Positions 32,361 to 44,022 of a stretch of 64,000 nucleotides of DNA are shown here, one piece after another. The notes below the pieces were generated by a model. It saw only the letters and a program-made list of their open reading frames with translations, was not told the origin of the DNA and did no database searches. The DNA is from Ipomoea triloba (taxonomy: Eukaryota > Streptophyta > Magnoliopsida > Solanales > Convolvulaceae): the NCBI RefSeq assembly GCF_003576645.1, contig NC_044920.1:3684567-3748566 (forward strand), in the 5' to 3' direction. A program made the translations under genes and the position numbers. Every line of letters begins with the position of its first letter. Position 1 is the first letter of the stretch.

Positions 32361-33529
32361 AGGGAAGCTATTCGAGTCCATTATTGCTAGGGAGAGTCTT
32401 GAATAGAATTATAAATTTGATTAATTGCATTATATGGTCGAGTTATTGTTCAATTGTTATATAACTCAAATTTTGCAGTGGAATAGAGTCTTAGATTGAG
32501 TGTCGTATTATTTAAATTGGTACTTTCGTTGAGAGGTCGGAGCGTGGTGGGAAAAAGTTATTTGATGCTTGATAAGGTTCAGAGAAAACCAAGAAGAGTT
32601 CAAAGTGAAAGCTATCTAAAGTGAAGTCATCCACTTATGACTCAGCCAATGACAGCTTGGCGGAGGGGACAACCTAGAAAAGTGGTGATGCGATCCCAAG
32701 TCGCCCATAAGAGATTGTTGAATGATACTTAAGTTTAGTCCCAACTTCTACTCATGAGCTATGTTTTATGGTGGAGTTTGTCTTGATTTGTGTGTCAAAT
32801 ACTCAAATCATGTAAGTAGTTATTCTAGAAAATAAAAAATATTTAATCAAGCAATTAAGAAATTATTCAAAAAGCTCTACCAAACTTATTTATCCAACGC
32901 GTGGTCGTATTTGGCGGAGATTTACAATGTTATATCCAACGCGTGGTTGTAAACTTGTAATAATAATAATGTTATATTGTGTACCATATATGCAAAAAAT
33001 AATGTACAATTGTTAGCAAGAATCTGACAACTTTGACCAAACTTGTTGTTGTGACTTTTTTAGAAATTAGTTTCTTTTTCGTAACTAAAATTAGATTATC
33101 TATAATTTACTGACTCAAACCACAAAAATTAAAGTTGAGAAATTAATTTTTTTATTTATTTTGAATGATTAGTGAAACTCGCAGTCATACCGGGACAAAT
33201 CTTATGATCTTAATTAGCAAAAGACCAGAATGAAATAAACTCACCTAGATTGTCCATAACTAACTGTCAGTCGGTCATAAATCAATAAAGTCAGACTTGT
33301 AACCTTATGAGTACATAATCAATAACATGACTAATTTATGTAGATTGCCAGCTAATTTTGTTATTTGGTAACGTTTGAAATGCTCCAAATGTTAAAACTT
33401 AATTATTTGAAAGTCAATTAACTTTGTCAAAATTTTTTTTATCACATATTAAAAATTTATTTAATTGTCCATTTACTAAGGCTGTAATAAATATATAACA
33501 TGGGGATAACCCAAATTAAGTTGGCCAGG
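32361..33529. other. no gene seen
   Basis: Mixed-composition sequence with no long open frame, inverted repeat or LTR that I can recognise. A doubled word (tccaacgcgtggt) occurs at 32895 and 32937. Confidence 0.4.
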
Positions 33530-34167
33530 CAGTTGGCTCGGCCTTTTGTCTTTTATTGGTTAGTGTTACAAGGTGAAATTTACTCAATACAGGTCACAAA
33601 GTGAAGTTTACTCAATGGGAGGCATACTAGTTTTATGGCCATGACTTAAGAACATCTTGGGCCACTAGTCTTCTTAAATTGATATCCTATCTAAAGAGTT
33701 GGTCTTTAGTGGTGTTTTGTTTTACTAACTTTCCTATCATGATTTGATATAATTTGTCAAAATTTTAAGTATTCCTTGCAATGTGATTTGATTTCGGTTC
33801 AGTAAAGAATAGCCATAGCATCTTTAAATTACTGAAGTCTCTTAAGGTTTCAATCTTGGTTAATTAAGGAATAGCCTCGGCATATTCAACTACCTAAGAT
33901 TATTAAGTTATGATATTATAATTTTAATTTGGTTGGGGAGTAGCCACATCATCCTTAATCAGATTAAATTATATATATATCTTTATCTTAATCACATAAA
34001 GATTACGCAAGGATTTGATAATTGTCTAGTGATCTTATAATTTTAATTTGGTTGAGGAGTAGTCACAACATCCTTTAATCAGTTAAAGTTATATATTAAG
34101 CGGTTTATTTTGATCACATAAAGTATTTTGGACATATAGTTTGTAATTAATTGTATATAATATGATG

Positions 34168-34670
34168 AAATTTAGCCCACAGACAATTTTATTATATTTG
34201 TATAATTAATTAGGATGAAATACTGGACTACGATCATAATTTAGCCCACATGCAATTATGTATCGGAATGTAGTTTAGTAGTTTTATCAGTGATGATAGA
34301 AAAAAAATTATTTACTCTATAGTTATTAGTAAATAATTTTCAATTCTATCATGAAGATTAATTTTATGATGTAAAGTTGTAAACATTGGATCATATTTCT
34401 TGAATTGTCTACGGGGTGGTGTTAAGGAAAATGAACTTGGATTTCTTTAAGTTTTTTTTTTTTTTTATTTATCATAAAGGTTGTAATGAATCTTATTGAA
34501 TTAAAACTTTAGCCCACAGGCAAGTTTTATGTCACTTGATTCTTCAACTCATTTGATAATTGTTTCATCATAAATAAAAATTTTTAGTTGGATATATATA
34601 TATATATATATTGGTGGGAATTTTCAGTTGGATCTAATTGAGTAAAACTTTAGCCCACATGCACGTTTTA
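34168..34670 (+). repeat. four copies of the leader motif TTTAGCCCACAKGC
   Basis: At about 34168-34189, 34238-34258, 34505-34528 and 34645-34670. The first two keep the spacing seen in the left copia leader; the last two share AAACTTTAGCCCACA and GTTTTATGTC context. Confidence 0.75.
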
Positions 34671-35906
34671 TGTCTCTTTGGACTAACTATAGTAAATTAC
34701 GTGATATGATATACTTATTTTGGATTCCAAGAATAAAATGTATCTTTTGAGCCAAATTCTAACTTGGTTTTGGAAGATGTATTTTGTTTTTTTAGTATGT
34801 CCGACTATGGTGGGGAATTATATCTTCATTATTTATTTGGACTTTTATTGGAACCAAATATTGATTATTTAGTATGCCTAACTAATGGTGGGGAATTGTA
34901 TCTTCATTTATTAGTTGGTCAAATCAATTATGAATGTGTATATCATTAATTTTGCTAAAGAACAGTGGGAGTGATCATTTAGAAAAAGATCATTAAGGTG
35001 TTCCACTAAAAATTATGGATTTAATTATTGTTTTCATGCACCCCAGTGCAAATTAGATTGTATGTCAAACAATAAGTCCAAAAGATTTCACAAGTATTAA
35101 TCTTGAATTTGTTCATATAAATTCATAAGTTCAAATTATTGGACATTTGGTTGTGCAACATATTTATGAAAATGTTGTAACAATATTAATGAATTTATTA
35201 GAACAAAAATCATCTAACTTGTGGTGTACTGTTATTTAATAAATTCTTTAGCAATTTAATAGAGTCTTTAGTTTCTTCAAAATTGATCCTAGGCCATTTT
35301 GGTATGTAAGGCTCAAGACAATTTTGCGAGACATAAAGGTAAGACTCATAATGTTCAGTTCATTTAAAGTGGACACTAAGATTATTCGAGAAGTTATGGT
35401 GTATGTTAAGATTCCAAATTTATGGACTCAGAGGGTTTTTTGTTTGTTCTCTAAGTTATTGGTGATTGCTTCTGACTTAACTATCTTTTGGCTATCTTGA
35501 TGAGTGGGAGCGACAGACGTGTCAACTCCGAGCTCTTAGTTGTTAGAGGTAGTGTTTAAGTTCAGTTATAAAGAAGTCATGGAATACAGTTAGCATTATG
35601 CTAACATTAAGAGATCTCTACTTAAGGCATGCTTTTACGGATTTTAGAGATCATACGGTGTACTCTTTTGTACAAATATTTTGGATGGTTTCTTCCCTTC
35701 AGTTGTGCACATAACATATTTTGAGAAACATCCCTTAAGTTACCAAGAATAAACATTGGGTTTGTTCATGAGGGGCCTAAGTTGGAGGATTAAAATGCAT
35801 GTGACCATTATGGATACTACTCTGCAAAATAGAGGACATATTGCTATGAGTCGTGTGTTTTGTTCTTTAATGAGGGTTGTGCTAGTACTTGCACCAAGTG
35901 GGAGAA

Positions 35907-36364
35907 TGTAAGATTTTCCCTAATAATATATATTATATATTATATATTATATATTAGGGCCTTAATTAAGTTGTGCAAATTGACTAGGCTTATTAAGTGG
36001 TTTGGTTGGACTGAATAACTAGTAGTTGTTATTCAACCAAACTCTGTGCCTATCTAAACCTGAATTGATAGGATACAAAATATGCATTGTATAGCACATA
36101 CAGTTCTTGGTACTCATACTGCTCAGTAGACACCAATACACTATCTGTGGTTCTGAGTCAAGTATGAGACAAATATGGTTGACGGTCTACCGTCCAAGAG
36201 GCATCACACATCAACTGTGGCTGGAGATCAACACGCATCAACTGTGGCTGGAGATCAACACACTTCCGCTTCCGCTACTACGAGGTCAGGTATCTCGTAG
36301 ACTACTCTGTATGGTTAGATTATTAATGTCTAACATTGAAGAGCAGTTGATGATCATGAAACAC
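35907..36364 (+). repeat. 3' LTR of the pol-less element (right end approximate)
   Basis: Starts TGTAAGATTTTCCC directly after the PPT and contains (TATTATA)n repeats at about 35930-35956. A 27-bp tandem duplication (CATCAACTGTGGCTGGAGAT...) lies at about 36208-36260. The end is guessed at ..GAAACACA before the WAK exon. Confidence 0.45.
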
Positions 36365-36784
36365 ATATCTCAAAGGTGTTATCAAAAGGGCAGTTGATGG
36401 CCAGGAATGTGTACTATTCAGTGGATAGTTTGAATTACTATGGCAACACAACCAGTGATGTTTATAACTGTAGCTACGCATTCGTGGTGAAGAAAGAGGA
36501 GTTCAGGTTTTCATCCACTATGCTTACCAGAACTTGGGATGTCAAGACAGTGCCCATGGTTCTTGACTGGACCATGTCGAACCAGACGTGCCTTACAGCG
36601 TGCCAAGGTAATACCACATGTGTTGCCGTCAATGGTGAGGGGTATCGTTGCGGTTGTAAGGAGGGTTATCAAGGCAATCCTTATCTCTCTCCAGGTTGCC
36701 AAGGTACGTATGTTATATCATTGATTCATGTATTTATGGTGTCTGCACTTTTTATCTCTCTCCAGGTTGTCAGGTAGTGGTTGG

Positions 36785-36990
36785 TAAGGTATAAATATTT
36801 GTGGGTTCACTCCTGATTTGAGTCAAGTCAGATCAAAATTGATTTGGGTTCTTCTAATTAAGACGATGGATCAATATATAATACCGAGATAATTAGTGAA
36901 TGAGAAATTGTTTGTGTACACATTTGAGTTGGAAAGACTTGAAAGAAATCTCTGTCCTGGAAAAGGAGCTGCAAATCAAATCTTTTGAAA
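36785..36990. repeat. dispersed repeat also at 53405-53600 (LTR-like)
   Basis: Shares ATAAATATTTGTGGGTTCAC, a TTTGGGTTCTTCTAATTA-like stretch and GTGAATGAGAAATT with 53405-53530. Looks like part of a retroelement LTR, but no ends are visible here. Confidence 0.55.
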
Positions 36991-37079
36991 AGAGCATAAA
37001 TTTACTTGATTTTTCTACTAACTTGTTCGTAAAAATTCAATTGTTCCACGTTGTTCTTCTTTGCTGGTAATATTATAGT

Positions 37080-37240
37080 TTGATTATGACACTATGAATC
37101 AATGTCATTTTGGGTTGTCCACAAATCAGTGAATACGTTGGCTCATACTTTAGCAAGAGCTATGAGTTCTCATCCTAGTCCCATCTATTAGTTTTCTACT
37201 ATTCCTCCTTGTATTGATTATATGATTTCTTTAAGTTTTA
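37080..37240 (+). pseudogene. LINE ORF2 C-terminal (RNase H) relic
   Basis: Plus frame SVNTLAHTLARAMSSHPSPI, a stop, then FSTIPPCIDYMISLSF. This is the ending typical of plant LINE ORF2 proteins carrying an RNase H domain (N-x-x-A-H-x-L-A-R-A ... PPCI). A short AT-rich tail follows. Confidence 0.5.
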
Positions 37241-37354
37241 CTCCATAATAAATTTCATTTTTTTAACGAAAAAAACATTATACTTTGATTGTTCAACTAT
37301 TTTGTTGTAAATTTCTGTATCCTGAAAACTTAGATTACAATACTCCTAGCACTT

Positions 37355-37440
37355 AGAATATAAAGAATGAGATTATGAACAGATACTACATTGTAACAGA
37401 GTCAGTAGTACTAAAAAAAAAGAATATAAAGAATAAGATT
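37355..37440 (+). mobile_element. 5'-truncated SINE with 20-bp target duplication
   Basis: Body 37375-37420: ATGAACAGATACTACATTGT... to AGTAGTACT plus A(n), the same 3' end as the SINE at 13377-13566. Flanks 37355-37374 and 37421-37440 are both agaatataaagaatRagatt (19 of 20 identical). Inserted in the first WAK intron. Confidence 0.85.
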
Positions 37441-37479
37441 TTAAGATAGTGTAGACTACACACGACTTGAATTTATATT

Positions 37480-37798
37480 GGCCTTGTTTGGTAAATGGCT
37501 GTTAGCTGATGCTGTTGTTAGCTAATTGGGTTAGAAGGTATAATTAATTGATAATATTAGCTGACTGTAAAAAAGTGTTTGGTAAATTAGGTGTTAGCTG
37601 ATTAGCTGTTTGGTATAATTTCTTTTCTCTAAAGCCTAATTGAAAAAGTTGCGTTGGGTAGCATTTTGAAATTTAGTATTTTGGAGTTACAAAAAGCTTA
37701 TTAACCAAACACTTATATTACTTTTTTAACCAAGTCAAACAACTAATAATGGTCAAATAGGTCAAAATTGGTAGGCTAATTATTTACCAAACAGGGCC
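37480..37798. mobile_element. hAT-type MITE in the WAK intron
   Basis: Ends GGCCTTGTTTGGTAAATGGC and the inverse of GGCCCTGTTTGGTAAATAAT. The interior has repeated TTAGCTGATTAGCTG/GTTTGGTA words. No 8-bp duplication found. Related in style to 56261-56998. Confidence 0.65.
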
Positions 37799-38069
37799 AT
37801 TACCTTAACCGTTCATTGATTTTGCGTGTATTTCAAAAAATTATCCTATAGTTAATTGGATCTGCAGATATTGATGAATGTGCAAATGGACATCACAACT
37901 GCTCCCAACACACTATTTGCTAAAATACCAAAGGTGACTATGAGTGTTCTTGCAAGAAAGGCTACCATGGCGATAGGAAGGGTTCTCTAGGGTGCACTTC
38001 TAATCATCGACTCATTATGCTCATTTTGGGTAAACCAATTTCTTCCATTTTTTGTAGTACTATACTATG

Positions 38070-39131
38070 CAGAGTTGGGAGTTTATTACCGATTTGGTCC
38101 CTCGAGTATTGCGAAATTACCAATTTAGTCCTGGACTATATTTCTTACACAATTAAGTCCTCCAACTATGAAAACGTTAACCACTTTAGCCCTCTCCGTC
38201 TATCAACTGTTTTATGTGAGGGTATTTCAGAAATTCAATCACTCCACGGGCTGCCTAGTCTACCCCACCACCGACGATTGAAATTCATCCTCTTCCTCGG
38301 CATCGAGCTCATGACCAATAGATAGATGGACAACGGCGACGGAGACAAATGGTCTTCATCCTCCATTCGACAACCTCTCACTTCTGGCGGCGACTCACCT
38401 TGATCCCCATTTTACGATTTCAATTCCAAGAATGTATGCGCCGCTAAAACATCAGATCGGCAAATTATATCTTCTACTTGCACTCATTCCGTCCTCATAC
38501 TTTCGCCACCCTACTTTTGCTACTACAATTAATTTCTCTCCCATCATTTCTTAATAACTTTACTGCAAAAACCCAAAATGGGTTTGCAGGTTCTAACCAA
38601 ATATGCAGGTTACAAGAAAATGAAGAAATGGAGAGCTCGGATGTGCAACTGGTTCATTTTCGGCCGTAACGCGATAGTTTTTTTTCCGACGAAACTTGTT
38701 GATAATGGCGAAAATGAGATGCAGAAGATAGTGAGCTGACCTATGAATTTCAACCCATTTGAACAGTACTACTTTCATTTATTCGAAAAAAATAGAGAGA
38801 GAGCCGACAGTACAGTGTTCCCTTTTTCTTCCCCTTCCCCCTTTTTTTTTTTTTTTTTTTTTTTTACTTTAATCACCCCATGTTTGGATGTGAGAATGGA
38901 GTTTAAATGGCTCATCTAGGGTTCTTGGGTTAATATCAACGTATAAATGGCGCAAAGCTAATGGAAATTTCGAAATTACCCTCACAGTTAACTGGCTGCC
39001 CGAACAAAGGACCAAAATGGTTAACGTTTTCATTGTTGGAGTACTTAATTGTGTAAGAAATATAGATCAGGACTAAATTGATAATTTTGCAATAGTCAAG
39101 GGACCAAATTGGTAATAAACTCCAGAGTTGG
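38070..39131. mobile_element. 1.04-kb Mutator-like non-autonomous element with perfect 9-bp TSD
   Basis: Element 38079-39122. Terminal inverted repeats of more than 100 bp start GAGTTTATTACC and end GGTAATAAACTC, and contain paired words such as TTAGTCCTGGACTATA and GAAAACGTTAACC. Identical 9-mers cagagttgg flank it (38070-38078, 39123-39131), the hallmark of Mutator-like elements. The interior (38215-38870) is GC-richer than its ends (for example GACAACGGCGACGGAGACAA) and may be a captured host fragment, but I recognise no protein. A poly-T run lies at about 38843-38865. Confidence 0.9.
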
Positions 39132-39159
39132 TTTTGAAGGTAGTATTTTGCGGTGAGTG

Positions 39160-40411
39160 AATGTATGTGAAGGTGTGGAAATGATAAAACGAAGAGTCAA
39201 GACTCCCCGAGTGTCGTGTCTCTCAAGGATGGCGAATGGGAACCGAATTAGTGTGTTGGCATATAAGAAGTTGAAAGGGAAGAGTTACGGGAATGGCTAA
39301 GGGTAGGATTCATTTGTAAGAAGGTAGAAAGGTTGATAGGGGTTGTGTAAGATAAATGGAAAGGCGGAGATTGGGGCTTTAGGCTTCTCTATGTGGTCTA
39401 TCTTTGTATGGACTCGCAAGCAAAGATGTGGAATAGACTAGGGAGTTCGTGGCACTTTACCAAGTTGCGTCACACTTTGGACTCCCACATCCTCATTCGG
39501 TTGGGGCATTTCATCGAACACATTGTCTACCACTCCTCTCAGGCCTCGTCCTTTCGAACTAAGGGCGGAGATGTGGGTGAGTTAGACTCGTGAGTGGGCG
39601 CTATCGCGCACACACTCACTTTCTTTGGGTTTGCTACCTAATGTGGCCACACTAGGCACAAAGCTTGAAGAACATCATCTACACAAGTTCATCATCCAAC
39701 AATCAAGAAACTCACAATTCAACTAGCAATTATATCAAACATCCACATAGATTAACCTTGGGGCCACCAATACCCTATCTAATCTACTCTAACATGCTAA
39801 AGAAACAAGAAAAAGAAAGGAAATCTCAAAGAAACAAATATTAGATTAAGAATTGGAGAGAATAGTTACCACCCTCAAGGAGGGGTTTTTTTACACTTTG
39901 TTCTTGAATTTCCAATCTTCTTCCTTGCCCTTGGATCTAATCTAATCCTAGAAGAAAAGGAATTTTCCCCCAAGAGGGGAGAAAACCCTCTACAAATTTC
40001 AGATCTACCCTATTCTAAAAAATAATGCTCTCCTTAGGTTTAGGGCAAAAGGAATTTATATAGGTGACAAAAGGAAGACAAAATTCCTAAATGGCCCTTT
40101 GGCCCGACCACGCACGCTACCACGCGTGGTGGTGGGCGTGGATGGTTACTGGAAAGATTCCACGCCCATCCACACGCGTGTGAGGCTGCGTGGGAGGATA
40201 CTGCTTTGCGGCTTTGTTTGTCTTTTGCTTTGTTTAGCCTCAAATCCCTTTGCTATCTGCAAAATACTTCAAAACTTTTTCTAAAATTGATGTTAGAAGA
40301 TTTTAGTCACATCTGAGCTAAAATGCATGCAATTGTTATGATCGGATGGCAAAACGTTACACTTCTAATCCATTTTAGACCCTTTTTAAGTACCATTCTT
40401 GGTGCTTATCA
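39160..40411 (-). repeat. probable solo LTR (gypsy type) in the WAK intron
   Basis: Minus strand begins TGATAAGCACCAAGAATGG at 40411 and has a TATA box (CCTATATAAATTCC, 40051-40064) and a GC-rich patch of CACGCGTG palindromes (about 40110-40190) upstream of it. It has the look of a long gypsy LTR. No adjacent PBS, gag or pol. The left end is not defined; 39160 is a guess. The next WAK exon starts at 40457. Confidence 0.5.
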
Positions 40412-41604
40412 GGTTTCCATTTTAAGAAAGAATTAATGTTGATTACACATATGCAGGTATTGCTTTAGGCACAATAACACTGTTGATTAGTTGTTTTTGT
40501 CTGTACTTTGTATATCGATAGAGGAAATCAGTACAAAAGAAAGAGAATTTTTTAAGGAAACTGGAGGATTGATTCTACAACAAAGGATTTCCCAAGGTAC
40601 TACATCTTCTGGGACAACAAGAATTTTTATGGCAGAGGAGCTTAGAAAAGCAACCAACAACTATGACCAAACCAGAATCATTGGTCAAGGAGGTTTTGGC
40701 ATTGTCTACAAAGTTAATCTTTTTGATGGTCGAACAATAGCTGTTAAAAATCTAGAGTGATGGACCAAACCCAGGTTGAGCAATTAATCAATGAGGTAAT
40801 TGTGCTCTCCCATATCAATCATAGAAACATAGTCAAACTCTTTGGTTGTTGTTTAGAGACAAAAACTCCATTGTTGGTTTATGAGTTCATAAGCAATGGA
40901 ACATTGTCTGAACATCTATACAGCAAAGACAAGGCATCCACAATACCATGGCCAATCCGTTTAAGAATTGCTACTGAAACAGCTGAGGTCCTCTCTTATT
41001 TGCACTCTACAGCTTCTCCTCCCATCATTCACAGAGATGTCAAACCCACAAATATTGTCCTGGATAATGACTACACTACCAAGGTATCCAATTTTGGTGC
41101 TTCAAGATTAGTCCTACATGATGAGACTGAATTGATGACTATGGTGCAAGGAACATTCAGTTTTCTCGATCTAGAATACATGCAAACTCACCAGTTAACA
41201 GAAAAGAGTGATGTTTATAGCTTTGGGGTTGTCATATTGGAGTTGTTAACCGGTAGAAGGGCAATATTTTACAATGGCCCAGTGGAAGAGAGGGGTCTAT
41301 CTGAGCATTTTCTTTCATCATTTAAAACAAATCAATTGTTTAAGATTCTTGATGTCAACATTGTATGCTAGGGAAACACTGATGAGTTACAATGCAAGAG
41401 ATTGCCTTGCTTGCGAAAAGGTGTTTAAATGTGAAGGGGGAAGATAGACCAACAATGAAGGAAGTTGCAATGGAACTAGGTGGATTTAGGAGAGCAAAAA
41501 AACATCCTTGGACTAATAATTCACAGACTTCAATAGAATCACAGTCTTTACTTACTGACCCAGGCCACAAATCCCCTTTGGATATGATGCGAGTTTTAGT
41601 ATAA

Positions 41605-41786
41605 CAACAATGGAGTATGATAGCTTAAAATATCATATGGAGTTATCAGTAACTGCCGGAAGATAATTGCAACCACTTTACAAATGATATAAATAATGTT
41701 TTGTTTCTATTTTTCCATGCTATATAATTGAAATAGTTATTGTATTTCAAATAAAATATTATGGTTATTTGAACTTTATATTCTAA
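41605..41786 (+). other. WAK 3' flank, AT-rich
   Basis: Probable 3' UTR remnant of the WAK pseudogene with AATAAA-like words (AATAAAATATTATGG near 41751). No other feature. Confidence 0.4.
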
Positions 41787-42070
41787 CTAGTTTTTCACGC
41801 GCGGTGCGCGATTGGGATAATGCCCAATATTTATTTTTAAATAAATACTTTAAACTATATTAATGCAAGATTATATTGGATTTGTTCATGCATAGAAAAT
41901 TAAATATTGAATTTGTTTATTTAAATATGTAATTCTATGTTTACGAATGCAAAATAATATAGTCAAGATTGAATGTAATTGTCACTAATATAATTGTTTG
42001 TAACTTTGTAAAAATGCTAGTCTAAATATTTAGTCTAATCTAACAATAATAGTCTGATAAGCAAAAAAAA
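41787..42070 (-). mobile_element. Helitron 3' end
   Basis: CTAG at 41787-41790, then on + TTTTTCACGCGCGGTGCGCG (hairpin CGCGC/GCGCG). Similar over about 200 bases to the Helitron 3' end at 9088. Its body should extend rightwards; the helicase fragment at 52262-52440 may be its continuation beyond the Athila insertion, and a Helitron-like 5' end exists at 53987. The link is inference. Confidence 0.6.
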
Positions 42071-42771
42071 AAAAAACACGAACAGTGCGATATGCAACTG
42101 ACTGACTAATTGTTACCCTTGTATTTTAGGTTTGTTTGTTCCATCTACTGCGTTTTGGTTCTACTTATTGTCCTTTATGCTTTCTATTATAACTCTCACT
42201 TCCCGGGGTCTTTGTTTATGCTTTTGATTCAACATTTATGTTTTTACTCCCACTCTTGACTGCTTAATGTTCTTGCTTTCATCGGTGCGAAATTTCCAAT
42301 TGCATTGGCTATGTTTGGGATTGTTTGATTCAAGCCCATTATTGCTCAGTTGATGGACAAATTTTTGTTTATTTCCACATTGTAGTCGTTCGACACTTAA
42401 TTGCTACTTGTCATTGTGCATTTCTTAGAATTGAGAATAATCTCTAGACTTTGGGGAAATTAGGTTGTTTTGTATATATTGCACTTTACTTTTCCTATCT
42501 TTTGTTTATTGCAATTGCCTTCTTAGTTGTTCTTGTTCATTTGATCTTTAGCCTTTCATTCTTGTTCTAATTTTCAATACTTCTTGTCCTTCCAATTCTA
42601 TGTTTATTCTATTTTATTTCTTCTCTTCTTCGTTTTCAACAACCACATAAAAAAAACAGAAAAATAAAGTGGAATTCGATGCAATTTGAGACACGAACTG
42701 CACAGCAGTGAGATGCTATATAGAATACACAACAAACAGAGCATATACACCGTTGTACTTTCTACTCACCC

Positions 42772-44022
42772 TTGTTTTTCTATGGCCTTTTTGCTTTGTT
42801 TGGGTGCAGGAAGAACTCTCGCAAGAAAGCCCCGGCCGACGACACGCAAAAGGCCACTCAAAAATGTAAATCTCGGCCAACTGGTGAGGGTTCCAGTTCC
42901 TGGCATCCGGTGGTGTTGGACTGCCAGGTTGAGTTGCCTCCTGGCTGCATGGAGAAATTTACGTTCTATCAAAATAAGTTGATTGGAACGGTGCTGTACT
43001 TTGACTACCCCGTGCTTTCTAAGTACGAGTTGATGTCCCTCCTCGCCCCTCTCATTGGGAGCCCTAATTGGAAGCACTTTTTTAGCATACGGGAGTCCAC
43101 TTTTACACCCGTGACATTTGAGGTCTTGGCTACGCTGAAGATTGACCACCTCAACAACTGTATTGAAAAAGTCATTCGTTTCTTTGCTTTCGGCGAGGAA
43201 TATTCCATTTCGGTCAATGACTTGGGGGCCAAAATGAGATTCTACAAATTGAAGGACACTACGACCGATGACTTCAGAGCCCGGGTAGATGATGTTCTTT
43301 CCATCTACTGGAAGGCATTTTGGGCTGAGCTCACCCACGGTAGGGAACCTTATGCGGGTAGCAAGTCCAAAGCTACTACCCTGGCCCAACCTAAGTTTAA
43401 GGTCATCCATCATATGTTGGCGCGTTAAATTACAGGCCGAATGGGTGCCCCCATTGTGGTCAATCATTTGGACCTTTTGTGTATATATAGCATGGTCCGG
43501 GGTGTTAAAATTCACATGGGGATGGTTATGGCTCGCATGCTTCAGGCGCATGACTCTTATAAGACTACGGGTATATTCATTGGGCCGTATCTATCTTACT
43601 TGTCGCGTGGTTTGCGCCTCGGGCCACAGTTGGATGACGAGAGGTCGTTGGCCCCAATGCAGTCTTTTAACTACAGGAGATTGGAATCAATTGGTTTTTC
43701 CCGTGTCCGCGACACTTCGAATGATGATGATGATGATCGGCCGCCTACACCGTCGCCTCAGTGGAATCCTAGGGGCCGAGCACGTCACCCGGCGCCTGGC
43801 CCGCCACCGGAGGCTCCGGGTGGGGCTTTGGATCAGCTTCGCCAGGACATGTTTACCCGGCTTGATGCTATGCAGTTGACCCTCATGCAGCGAGTGGACA
43901 CTATGGAGGCTAATATGACGCAGCGGGTGGATGCGCAATGGCATACCTTCTATGCGCAGAACCCCCATCTTTCTGGCGCTGGATTTCCTCCACAAGACCC
44001 GTCAGCAGGCGACGGTCGCTAG
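42772..44022 (+). pseudogene. Athila env-like (ATHILA ORF) protein with one stop
   Basis: A single frame of 416 codons interrupted by TAA at 43426-43428. The N-terminal half has the pattern of the plant retroelement ORF found downstream of pol in Athila elements (FTPVTFEVLATLKIDHL, GEEYSISVNDLGAKM, FWAELTHGREPY). The second half has the LCIYSMVRGVKIHMGMVMAR and GIFIGPYLSYLSRGL motifs, an acidic stretch (DDDDD near 43720), a Pro-rich linker and a C-terminal heptad-like region (LDAMQLTLMQRVDTMEANM). Function of these proteins is not known. The start at 42772 is the first Met of the frame; a later Met or a spliced start is possible. Confidence 0.65.

Larger units (their letters stand above)
33530..36364 (+). 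mobile_element. pol-less copia-like element: leader, non-coding body, PPT and 3' LTR
   Basis: Plus-strand sequence at 33530-34700 is homologous to the inverted leader of the left-hand copia element (shared GGGAGTAGCCACA..ATCCTTAAT, CACATAAAG, TATAATTAATTAGGATGAAAT, and the AGCCCACAGGC motif). It then runs through about 1.2 kb without open frames to a polypurine tract AAGTGGGAGA (35896-35905) and an LTR starting TGTAAGATTTTCCC at 35907. No gag or pol, so it is a large non-autonomous derivative or a fused remnant. The LTR right end is uncertain (about 36364), and no 5' LTR was found. Confidence 0.6.
36388..41604 (+). pseudogene. wall-associated-kinase-like receptor kinase, decayed
   Basis: Exon A (to 36704, ending |GTACGT) gives part of the extracellular region and an EGF-like repeat (CLTACQGNTTC, YRCGCKEGYQGNPY). 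Exon B (37868-about 38030) gives a calcium-binding EGF repeat (DIDECANGHHNC) with a stop at 37921-37923. Exon C starts at 40457 with the transmembrane helix (IALGTITLLISCFCLYFVYR, then a stop at 40519-40521). The kinase follows: Gly-loop GQGGFGIVYK, Lys in IAVKN, catalytic loop HRDVKPTN, then SNFG where DFG is expected, and LEYM for PEYM. Frame breaks occur near 40540, 40758 and 41370, and the frame ends at 41602-41604. The signal peptide and galacturonan-binding N-terminus are missing, replaced by retroelement sequence. WAKs link the cell wall to cytoplasmic signalling; this copy cannot. Both introns are full of insertions. Confidence 0.85.

Noticed and set aside
43289..43879. Alternative open frames in both strands over the Athila env-like ORF and gag-pol (e.g. 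43289-43879, 46378-46995)
   Set aside because: Overlap frames with recognised family motifs and show no resemblance to any protein themselves.
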